Shown piece by piece: positions 54,016 through 61,629 of a stretch of 64,000 nt of DNA (within the stretch, counting starts at the first letter, position 1; every line of letters begins with the position of its first letter). The notes under the pieces were generated by a model that did not search any database, was not told the origin of the DNA, and saw only the letters and a list, made by a program, of their open reading frames with translations. The DNA is from Paenibacillus hemerocallicola. Lineage in GTDB: Bacteria > Bacillota > Bacilli > Paenibacillales > NBRC-103111. The position numbers and the translations under genes are program-made. The stretch is taken from assembly GCF_006265175.1 (NCBI RefSeq), contig NZ_VDCQ01000032.1, positions 1-64,000 of the forward strand, read 5' to 3'.

Positions 54016-55341
54016 ATGAGAAGCATGCGGCGTTTGGTGCTTATGGGATCGATATCCGTGATCGTTATTTGCGGATGCAATGGGAACCGGCAATCGGCAA
54101 CAACTGACGGTGCGCTTCAGCAGGCAGAGAAAATGCCGGAGGCGACGAAAGATCCGATCGAGCTGGTCGTGTATTATCCTTTTGGAGATGATTCGCCAGA
54201 CTCTTTTCAAAAAAACTATTGGCAAATCGTCCAAAAAAAATATCCGAACTTTCATGTCAAATGGGTAAATACGAAAACGTTGACAATGAATGATCTTGCC
54301 GCTACACAAACAGCCGTCGATATTATTTTTTCCAATGCGAATCATGCTGCGCAGTTAGCGGATTTCCGCTATGTTTCCGATATGAATGAACTGATCCAAA
54401 AATATAAGTTCGATCTCGGGCGCATCGATCCGACAGCAATAGACATCATTAAAAAAGCAAGCAATGGAATGTTGACGGCGCTTCCGATCTATATCAACTA
54501 TAATCTTATGTTTTACAATAAGGATCTTTTCGATAAATTCGGTGTCTCCTATCCAGTTGACGGGATGACCTGGGACGATACCTACAGCCTTGCGAAGAAG
54601 CTGACGCGATACGATAATGGCATTCAGTATGTCGGGTTCAGCTATCATTTTTTGAATGGGAATATGTTGTGGTTAAATTCATACGGGCAGGAGGAGATGG
54701 ATTCAAAGACAAAGAAAGTCACTTTTGATAGCGGCAGATGGCCCGACATCATGCGAAATTTCTTGCGGTTTTTCGAAATACCGGGACATGAATTTTTGAT
54801 AGGAAATGCGTCACTAAACGGCTTCGCCAAAGAACAGCGTATTGCGATGCAGATCACATACAGCAATCGAGTAATCGGTAATCCCGATCAAGTGCCGCCC
54901 AATTGGGATATTGTTTCCCATCCGGTCTATGAAGACTTGAAAGGGGTCGGCTCGGGGATCGAGCCGCTCTATTTTTACCTTTCCTCGGTCAGTAAGCATA
55001 AAAATGAGGCTTTTTTGGCAATAACGGCATTGCTCGAGGATGAGGCTCAAAAAATGTTGGCACAAAGAGGGTTTTATCCCGCAGTTAAAATTCCGGATTT
55101 GAAATCCGCATACTCGCAAGTAATCGGATTGAAGGGGAAAAATGTCGAAGCCATGTTCGTCAATCAGTTCGCACAGGCTGTAACGATGTCTCAAGATGTG
55201 CTCGCTATCCGGCCATCGTTGAGCGGCGCGGCTACGAATGTCATGACTGGGAAAAAAGATGTCAATACCGCCTTGCGCGAGGCTGCGGTTGAAGTGAATA
55301 AGAAATTGCAAGAGCGCATCGCGTCAGGGCTGTCGAACTAA
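54016..55341 (+). CDS. Extracellular solute-binding lipoprotein (CUT1-like), orphan SBP 7
   Basis: 441 residues, lipobox VICGC (Cys21). Shared landmarks: KKYPNFHVKWVN, YNKDLFDKFGVSYPVDGMTWDDTYSLAKKLTR (~residues 170-200), tail VNTALREAAVEVNKKLQER. Base composition is visibly lower in GC than the other six SBPs. It follows the AraC gene by 94 bp and precedes a beta-helix gene by 67 bp. With the lyase upstream, it may bind the lyase's oligosaccharide products. Confidence 0.9.
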   Translation: MRSMRRLVLMGSISVIVICGCNGNRQSATTDGALQQAEKMPEATKDPIELVVYYPFGDDSPDSFQKNYWQIVQKKYPNFHVKWVNTKTLTMNDLAATQTAVDIIFSNANHAAQLADFRYVSDMNELIQKYKFDLGRIDPTAIDIIKKASNGMLTALPIYINYNLMFYNKDLFDKFGVSYPVDGMTWDDTYSLAKKLTRYDNGIQYVGFSYHFLNGNMLWLNSYGQEEMDSKTKKVTFDSGRWPDIMRNFLRFFEIPGHEFLIGNASLNGFAKEQRIAMQITYSNRVIGNPDQVPPNWDIVSHPVYEDLKGVGSGIEPLYFYLSSVSKHKNEAFLAITALLEDEAQKMLAQRGFYPAVKIPDLKSAYSQVIGLKGKNVEAMFVNQFAQAVTMSQDVLAIRPSLSGAATNVMTGKKDVNTALREAAVEVNKKLQERIASGLSN

Positions 55342-55408
55342 TTTGCAACTATCGTTAAGACGCATAAACGGGATTTAAAAACACGATTACGCAGAGAGGC
55401 GTGGAAAG

Positions 55409-56983
55409 ATGGAACATTCGAATTCATGGAGAGATTATGCCGTCGTCTCGGACAGCGCCACAATGTGGAACGAATATGCCGCGGCACCGCAGACGCATAC
55501 CCATATACCGGATTGCTCGTTTGCTGGATACCGTTACAGTGAGCAGGCATTGCCCGATATTCCCGAAGTTATCAGCGTGAAGGACACCGGCGCTGCCGGA
55601 GACGGACAGAGAGACGACACCCTCGCATTCAAGCGGGCAATCGAACGGGCGGCACTCTCGGGAGGCGGGGCGATTTACGTTCCCGAAGGAGAGTACCTAT
55701 TGTCTGACATTTTGTATTTTCGTCATTCCGGCATTGTGATGCGCGGAGCGGGAAAAGACAAGACGAAGCTGCTGTTCGCCAAATCGTTGACCGATATTTT
55801 GGGGCCGCTGCCGTTCGGAGTTCATCCACTGAGATCGCAGTATGCATGGTGTGGAGGTCTGATCTGGGTCGGACCGCAAGCTTCAATGACGAAAGACAAC
55901 TGGGAGGGGTGGGACGATAAGGAGACACTGGCGTCGCTGACTGCTCCAGCTAAGCAGGGAGCCATGACCGTACAGGTGGACGCGGAAGATGCGGGAAAGC
56001 TGACTCCGAGCATGGCGGTTCAGATGACGTGGGATAACCCCTCCGATCACTCTTTGCTCGAAGCGATCGCTGGGCATGAGCGGATGAAGGCTACCGACTG
56101 GGTATCGGACGGGCAAATGCTGACACGTTGGCCTCGCTGGTACTGGCCGACGGAGATCGCCAAGGTGGAAGGGACTACGGTGACGTTAAAGCAGCCGTTA
56201 CGGCTCGAGGTGCGGGAGAAATGGAACGTCGCGCTCCGTCCATTAGGGTCGCATATTCGTGAAGTCGGAATAGAGCATCTTACCATTCGCATGCTTCATA
56301 ATGATAGCGACTATGTGCACTTACAAGACAAAGGTTTCAACGGCATTTACTTCAATCGCGCCATGCATTGTTGGGTTCGGGAGGTGGCGATTCACAATGC
56401 GGAGAACGGAATTATACATGCGGCAGTTAAAAGTTCGACCGTTTCGGGACTTACCGTGTCCGGTCGGGAACATCATCACGCCTTGGCATTACGCCTGCAC
56501 TCCCATGACAATGTGTTCACCGATTTCCGCATCGAATCGAAAACCGTTCACGGCATCAATACAGAAGGCTTGTCTAGCGGCAACGTATGGCGTAAAGGCG
56601 TGATGGTGCACGGAACATTCGATTCGCACCGCTTGATGTCTTTTGATTCGATCCGGACCGATATCACGTTGCATAACGATGGAAAACCGGGAGGCGGGGA
56701 CGGTTTCGGCCCGTTTCTCGGAAGAAGAATGGTGCATTGGAATGTTTGTCTGATCGGCTCCTCCGGCGACTGGGTCTACCAGCCGGATTGCATGCCGAAT
56801 GGGGCTTTGGTGGGGGTTCGCGGAGCCGAACCGTCGGCAAAGCTGTGCGGGAGAGGGACGGTGCCGGGCTTCAAAGGTTGCGTCGTTGCCGATCTTGCAA
56901 CCACACCGGAGCTGGAGGACTTGTTCGAAGCGCAACTGCGGCACAGACTAGGAATGCGCGCGATCAGGCGATTGGCCAGATGA
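55409..56983 (+). CDS. Beta-helix glycosidase/lyase-like protein (Pectate_lyase_3 type N terminus)
   Basis: A 524-residue protein with no signal peptide. Residues ~52-110 (ISVKDTGAAGDGQRDDTLAFKRAIERAALSGGGAIYVPEGEYLLSDILYF) match the Pectate_lyase_3/GH28-related start. Later beta-helix coils follow: VGIEHLTIRM, FNGIYFNRAMHCWVREVAIHNAENGI, TVSGLTVSGREHHHALALRLHSHDNVFTDFRIESKTVHGINTEG. The family acts on polysaccharides or binds them; catalytic residues are not assigned. It is the last gene behind SBP 7 and AraC and probably degrades the imported oligomer. Confidence 0.8.
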   Translation: MEHSNSWRDYAVVSDSATMWNEYAAAPQTHTHIPDCSFAGYRYSEQALPDIPEVISVKDTGAAGDGQRDDTLAFKRAIERAALSGGGAIYVPEGEYLLSDILYFRHSGIVMRGAGKDKTKLLFAKSLTDILGPLPFGVHPLRSQYAWCGGLIWVGPQASMTKDNWEGWDDKETLASLTAPAKQGAMTVQVDAEDAGKLTPSMAVQMTWDNPSDHSLLEAIAGHERMKATDWVSDGQMLTRWPRWYWPTEIAKVEGTTVTLKQPLRLEVREKWNVALRPLGSHIREVGIEHLTIRMLHNDSDYVHLQDKGFNGIYFNRAMHCWVREVAIHNAENGIIHAAVKSSTVSGLTVSGREHHHALALRLHSHDNVFTDFRIESKTVHGINTEGLSSGNVWRKGVMVHGTFDSHRLMSFDSIRTDITLHNDGKPGGGDGFGPFLGRRMVHWNVCLIGSSGDWVYQPDCMPNGALVGVRGAEPSAKLCGRGTVPGFKGCVVADLATTPELEDLFEAQLRHRLGMRAIRRLAR

Positions 56984-57790
56984 AATAGATCGTGCAGCTT
57001 ACCTTTGCGTCCCGGAGAATTTTGGATATGATATTCATATCCGTATGAATTAGATGTTTAGTTGCTTGCTGCGAATCACTTTAGATGTTTTGAGAATTGC
57101 ACAAAACGCCTTAAAAAGGAGGAATTGAAATAAGCACCGTCTCCAACATTACTGGAATTGACTCACTTTATATATAAAGATTTTGAAGGACAATTATTGT
57201 TGACTACTCTGAAAATAACTCGTAAAGCGTACCTCTAAAAAAGACTACACGAAACTAGGCGCAGCTTGTATGGGTTTAGAAGGGGAAAATTACCAGGCCT
57301 ACGAAATTACGGGCAATCCATATTTGAATAAGCTGTTCTTACGCTTGGGCGGAAAAGCCGCCGGAAGTTTTCCGCTCACAAGACTTCCGGCGTCACGTCT
57401 TCAAACGGTGCCGTCGTTGACGAAGCGCGCGTGATTGAGCGGACTGTATGGGTAAAGAGGGCGTACCACCTGCTCTATCCGCTTCCACAAGAACAAATTT
57501 CGTATTGGATTACATAGTGCCCTCGGCAGATTTTGTCGGGGTTTTTGCTATCGATTCGGAAAGAAGCGGTATGAATACCATTGCCGCCTATTTGCGGTTC
57601 GCTTTTACGCACCGCATGAAGCTCCCGGCGCGCGGTGATTTGCTGCATGACGGCGGTCGGTCGACCGCGATTCCCTCCTCGCCATTCATGAACTTTTTTG
57701 CTAAGAACACAAACCGTTGAAAGCGTCTTCCCGTAAACAGGGATGTACATGCAAAGAAGATCATTTGAAAAACGAGGAGGATTCGCCGGT
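56984..57790. other. Long intergenic region with two hairpins
   Basis: No supported gene. GGATATGA (57024-57031) and TCATATCC (57035-57042) form an 8-bp hairpin after the beta-helix gene. CGCCGGAAGT...ACTTCCGGCG (57359-57368 and 57383-57392) form a 10-bp hairpin. A 90-codon frame (57448-57720) and a ~55-codon one (57270-57437) have no recognised family. The end of the region carries the promoter and GAGGAGG of the cupredoxin gene. Confidence 0.45.
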
Positions 57791-59404
57791 ATGAAGAAAC
57801 GAAGCAAGCTGATCGCAACGCTGTTGACCGGATGGATGGTGGCGTCGTCGGCGCTGCCGGTATTTGCGGCGGACGGGGCCGCGGCTGCCAATGTGAAGAC
57901 GGATGCGCAGGTAGCGGCCGAGCTCGGGGTGCTGCAGGGAGACGGAAGCGGGATCACCGCCGCCTACTTGGCGAAGACGACGACCCGCATGCAAGCCGCC
58001 ATCTTATACTTGCGGCTGAAAGGATTGGAGCAGACGGCTCTCGCTTACAAAGGAACGGACAATTTCGCGGACGCCTCGCTCGTCGGGGACGGGAACAAAG
58101 CGATCCTGTCGTATTTGAAAGCGAACCCCGCCCTGGGCTGGACGGGAACGGGCGACGGCAAGTTCGATCCGCTATCTGGCGTAACGGCCCAGCAATATTA
58201 CAAAGTGCTGCTGGAAGCGATCGGCTATAAGCAGGATGCCGACTTTACGTATGCCGATGTGCTTACATACGCCAAAACAAAAGGATTGTCCCAAATCGCA
58301 GATGCCGGCGCACTGCGCAACGGCCATATCGCGACGGCCACCGTAGAAGGAGTGAAAGCGACGCTGAAGGTCGGCGGCAAGACGCTTGCGGAATCGCTTG
58401 CCGATGCGAAAGTCATCGCTGCCGATAAAGTCCCGTTGGCGAAGTACGCGCGAATCAACGTTGTGAACGACGCAACGCTCGGTTCTTATCTGGTCGATGA
58501 AAGCGGCAAAACGCTGTACTATTTTGCCAAGGACAGCAAGGATACGAGCACGTGCAAAGACCAATGCGCCGCCAACTGGCCGATTTATTATGCCGAGAGC
58601 ATCCAAGTATCCGGCGAAATGAACGCCGCCGACTTCAAAACGATCGTACGCGAAGACGGCAAAAAGCAGACGACCTATAAAGGGATGCCGCTGTACTATT
58701 ACGTCAAGGATGAAAAAGCGGGCGATGTAAAAGGCCAAGCCGTCAACAACGTGTGGTTCGTCGTAGGCTTCTCCTCCGTAGCGGCCGCTTCCCAGGAAGG
58801 ACTCGGCAAGTTTTTGACCGACTCGACCGGCAGGACGCTGTATTGGTTTACGAAAGACGTCAAAGACAAGAGCGCATGCACGGGGACATGCGAAACGAAC
58901 TGGCCTATTTTCTACTCCGGACACGTGTCGTCCCCGGCTGATTTGTCCGCCGCAGATTTCGGTACGATCGTCCGCGACGACGGCACGAAGCAAACGACCT
59001 ACAATGGCATGCCGCTCTATTATTTCATCAAGGACGAGAATGCGGGAGACGTCAAAGGCCAAGGCGTGAACAACGTCTGGTACGTGATCGACCTCTCCGA
59101 AGCCAAGCAAGCCGAACAGCCGGCAGCGGCTGCGGGCAAGGCGTATGCGATGGATATTATAAAATTCGCCTTCGCCCAACCGGAAATCACGATCGAAGCG
59201 GGCTCCACCATTACGTTTACGAATAAAGACAATGCCTTCCACAATGTAGTGTCGGATTTGGAAGCAGACGGCAAAGCGCTGTTCGAAACGCCGATGCTCG
59301 ACAAAGACGAATCGTTTACGCTGACGTTCGACACGCCGGGGGAGTATACGTACTACTGTTTGCCGCATAAGGAACACATGAAAGGAAAAATAATCGTGAA
59401 ATAA
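57791..59404 (+). CDS. Secreted protein with two COG4315-type repeats and a C-terminal cupredoxin
   Basis: 537 residues; start at 57791 gives a signal peptide ending PVFA; GAGGAGG lies about 10 nt upstream. After an N-terminal SLH-like/Ala-rich region (~30-210) come two copies of the Lipoprotein_15/secreted-repeat domain (GSYLVDESGKTLYYFAKDS...NVWFVV and GKFLTDSTGRTLYWFTKDV...NVWYVI, each with a CxxxC: CKDQC and CTGTC). The C-terminal ~85 residues are a cupredoxin: EAGSTITFTNKDNAFHNV, then YYCLPHKEHM, giving type-1 copper ligands His, Cys, His, Met. It is probably an exported electron-transfer or copper protein. An ECF sigma/anti-sigma pair follows. Confidence 0.88.
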   Translation: MKKRSKLIATLLTGWMVASSALPVFAADGAAAANVKTDAQVAAELGVLQGDGSGITAAYLAKTTTRMQAAILYLRLKGLEQTALAYKGTDNFADASLVGDGNKAILSYLKANPALGWTGTGDGKFDPLSGVTAQQYYKVLLEAIGYKQDADFTYADVLTYAKTKGLSQIADAGALRNGHIATATVEGVKATLKVGGKTLAESLADAKVIAADKVPLAKYARINVVNDATLGSYLVDESGKTLYYFAKDSKDTSTCKDQCAANWPIYYAESIQVSGEMNAADFKTIVREDGKKQTTYKGMPLYYYVKDEKAGDVKGQAVNNVWFVVGFSSVAAASQEGLGKFLTDSTGRTLYWFTKDVKDKSACTGTCETNWPIFYSGHVSSPADLSAADFGTIVRDDGTKQTTYNGMPLYYFIKDENAGDVKGQGVNNVWYVIDLSEAKQAEQPAAAAGKAYAMDIIKFAFAQPEITIEAGSTITFTNKDNAFHNVVSDLEADGKALFETPMLDKDESFTLTFDTPGEYTYYCLPHKEHMKGKIIVK

Positions 59405-59437
59405 CGGCTGCCGCGGCCGGCGCCGTCTACAAGAAAT

Positions 59438-59480
59438 CCGGTTTTCCTGGATCGGGCTTTTCCGGGGAAGCCGGTTTTTT
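59438..59480 (+). terminator. Terminator of the cupredoxin gene
   Basis: CCGGTTTTCC (59438-59447) pairs with GGGAAGCCGG (59465-59474) with two G-U pairs, followed by six T residues. Confidence 0.75.
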
Positions 59481-59547
59481 GTACGACAGGGATAATCCGC
59501 GTACAACCGGGAGGCCCTTGATGAATCGGCTGCAGCATGTCGCCGTC

Positions 59548-59737
59548 AATAGAGGAACTAATTTCCGTTATGGTCTTGAATTCCACTATACTCTCGAAAA
59601 TAACGGCAAAGAATTCCGTTATCTCGATGTTGCGGAGTGAAATGATCATGAACAGGCGGAATAGCGGAACGGTTTTCCGTTATTTTGCAATCCATACGAG
59701 TGGTCGGGTCAATAGCATACTCCAGTTCCGCTATGTG
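59548..59737. repeat. Four-palindrome repeat element, copy D
   Basis: Palindromes at 59548-59572, 59597-59623, 59659-59688 and 59710-59735; anchors at 59553, 59604, 59665 and 59716 (spacings 51, 61, 51). The first and last palindromes are the most decayed. It lies between the cupredoxin terminator and the sigma factor gene. Confidence 0.82.
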
Positions 59738-59821
59738 TTGGATTCGGGAGCCCCGCAAAGCGCGGGCAAAGACTGCCGGCCTCTCCGGCATCGGAGCAAA
59801 GGTTCCGCTTTGCGAGATATA

Positions 59822-60016
59822 TTGTTGAGAAAGCCAAGCAGAGAAAAGAACCATCTAAAAGTAGTTGGGGAAATGTACGTAAAGCGAAGCGTCTGACTTT
59901 AAAATCTAGTTATAACCGCTGCTGTTCATAAAAATAACTTGATTTTAACGGAAGCGGAATGCATTCTCCGACTCCTTGTCTTCATCGCTTCCTATTTTAG
60001 CAAGCTTTCTCAACAA
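59822..60016. repeat. Inverted-repeat-bounded segment, possible MITE
   Basis: TTGTTGAGAAAGC (59822-59834) and its exact complement GCTTTCTCAACAA (60004-60016) bound a 195-bp non-coding segment. The size and 13-bp terminal inverted repeats suit a miniature transposable element, but no target-site duplication is certain, and a second copy would be needed to prove it. The terminator-like hairpin at 60022 lies directly outside. Confidence 0.4.
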
Positions 60017-60021
60017 CCTCG

Positions 60022-60045
60022 ACCCGCTTTGCGGGGTTATTTTTG
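60022..60045 (+). terminator. Terminator-like hairpin with no gene before it
   Basis: CCCGC (60023-60027), TTT loop, GCGGG (60031-60035), then a T-rich tail to 60045. No protein gene precedes it on this strand since 59404, so it may end a small RNA or be left from a lost gene. Confidence 0.5.
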
Positions 60046-60133
60046 TCGGCATCTTGCAAAACGGGCGCGGATATAAGAAGATCACTATGAACCGGATTGG
60101 GAGATGAGTTGATCGACGCGGGGAGTGTCAATA

Positions 60134-60718
60134 GTGCGGCAATATTCCGACGAACAGTTAATGAGGATGATCATAGAGAAGCATGGCGGCGCGCTCGAGG
60201 AAATGTACGATCGCTATGCCAAGCTCGTATATTCGTTCGCGATGAAGACGTGCAAGGATACGCAGGACGCCCAATTCGCCAAAGAGATCGTCCAGCTTGT
60301 ATTTACGAGGCTGTGGACGACTGAGATCGGATATGATTCGCAGCGGGGACTGTTCGTCAATTGGCTGCTGACGATTACGAGAAATATCGCCATCGATCAA
60401 TTGCGCAAGCAGAAGAAGCATGCGGCCGTAGTGCCTTTCGAGCCTTCCGTCTGGGAGCGGCTCCCGGATCATCTGCAGCTGCAGCCGGAGGAAATCGTAT
60501 CCCGCAAATGGCTCAAGCAGCGCATCGAGCAGGCGTACCGTTATTTGTCGGACAGCCAGACGAGCTTGATTCAAGCTTTTTACTGGGAAGGCTATACGCT
60601 CAGCGAAATTGCCGACCGGAACGGCGAGCCGCTCGGCACCGTGAAGAGCAGGCTTCATCAGACGTTGAAAATATTGCGCAAGCATATGAAATCGGCAGGA
60701 GAGGAGGGAAGCGAGTGA
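60134..60718 (+). CDS. ECF-type sigma-70 family RNA polymerase sigma factor
   Basis: 194 residues. GTG at 60134 has GGGGAG 8 nt upstream; a GTG at 60125 would add three residues and overlaps that site. Region 2 is MYDRYAKLVYSFAMKTCKDTQDAQFAKEIVQLVFTRLW with NWLLTITRNIAIDQLRK (2.4). Region 4 is YLSDSQTSLIQAFYWEGYTLSEIADRNGEPLGTVKSRLHQTLKILRKH. It overlaps the anti-sigma start by GTGA, so the pair is translationally coupled. It probably responds to an envelope or redox signal linked with the cupredoxin protein upstream (inference). Confidence 0.93.
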   Translation: MRQYSDEQLMRMIIEKHGGALEEMYDRYAKLVYSFAMKTCKDTQDAQFAKEIVQLVFTRLWTTEIGYDSQRGLFVNWLLTITRNIAIDQLRKQKKHAAVVPFEPSVWERLPDHLQLQPEEIVSRKWLKQRIEQAYRYLSDSQTSLIQAFYWEGYTLSEIADRNGEPLGTVKSRLHQTLKILRKHMKSAGEEGSE

Positions 60719-61446
60719 GCAGGGACAGGAACGACAACGTTTGCGATCGGCTGTTTTCGTATTTTTTGGGAGAAATGACCGATGAAGAGATACGGGCTTT
60801 CCATGCTCACTTATCCGATTGCCCGACTTGCCGGGAAGAGCTGAAGGAGCTTGGGCAAGTTTGGGACGCCCTCCCTCATGCGATGACCGAATTGGAGCTG
60901 CCGGAGCAGCTGAAGTCCGAGGTGCTCGGGCCTTTATTGAAGGATCAGGCGCAGAGCAAGCCGGCGTATCCGGTCAAACCCGGAAAACGGCGTTACCGTT
61001 TCTATGCGGCGGCGGCCGTGCTGGCGCTGCTGATCGGTTCGGCAGGGCTGGTCGAACTGTCCCAATGGCGCAACCGGTCGCTGACGCATTCCGACAATCT
61101 GCATCTTCCCGCAGAGGTGCTGGAACGGTATAGTCTGAAGCCGTTCGACCCGGCCGTACCGGCCGCCAGCGGGCAAGTTTGGTTGACGGCGAAGGGCGGC
61201 AGCATGGAGCTCGTTCTGCAGACGAGCGGTTTGCCGGCGCTGGAGGGGGAACAGGCGTACCAGGTGTGGCTGGTCAAAAACGGCAACAGGCTCAATTGCG
61301 GCACGTTCCGGGTAGATTCGCAGGGCAACGGCGTGCTGACTTACAAAATCGAAGAAGAGGAACGGCTATTTGACGCGATCGGGATTACGCTGGAGCCGGA
61401 TTCGGGCGGATCCAAGCCGAGAGGGAAAAAGGTGCTCGGCACATGA
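60715..61446 (+). CDS. Anti-sigma factor (zinc-finger/RskA-like)
   Basis: 243 residues, GTG start overlapping the sigma stop and preceded by GAGGAGGG. The N terminus holds the ZAS motif HLSDCPTC (H-x3-C-x2-C), which binds the sigma factor in the cytoplasm. A single membrane helix (YRFYAAAAVLALLIGSAGLVEL, ~residues 94-115) follows. The outer RskA-like domain spans ~140-243 (YQVWLVKNGNRLNCGTFRVDSQGNGVLTYKI, GITLEPDSGG). It holds the sigma inactive until a surface signal releases it. Confidence 0.92.
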   Translation: MSRDRNDNVCDRLFSYFLGEMTDEEIRAFHAHLSDCPTCREELKELGQVWDALPHAMTELELPEQLKSEVLGPLLKDQAQSKPAYPVKPGKRRYRFYAAAAVLALLIGSAGLVELSQWRNRSLTHSDNLHLPAEVLERYSLKPFDPAVPAASGQVWLTAKGGSMELVLQTSGLPALEGEQAYQVWLVKNGNRLNCGTFRVDSQGNGVLTYKIEEEERLFDAIGITLEPDSGGSKPRGKKVLGT

Positions 61447-61629
61447 TCGGGTGGATACGGGGTGACGCATCGGGACGGGGCGGCAATAGTCCGTTTGCAT
61501 ATTTTGTCCAAATTGCGTTCACCCTATATGATTATAGCGCTTCGCATGGCTTCTTTTTTCCGTCCGGAAAAAAAGTGTTGCCGAATGTCCCGAATAAGTG
61601 CAAAATGGGAGGAGAGCCGCCATGCCCTG

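Noticed and set aside
57270-57437. About 55-codon frame MGLEGENYQAYEITGNPY
   Set aside because: Reads somewhat like protein but no family is recognised and it crosses a hairpin; might be a gene remnant.
57448-57720. 90-codon frame between the beta-helix and cupredoxin genes
   Set aside because: No recognisable domain, no clear ribosome binding site; kept only as a note.
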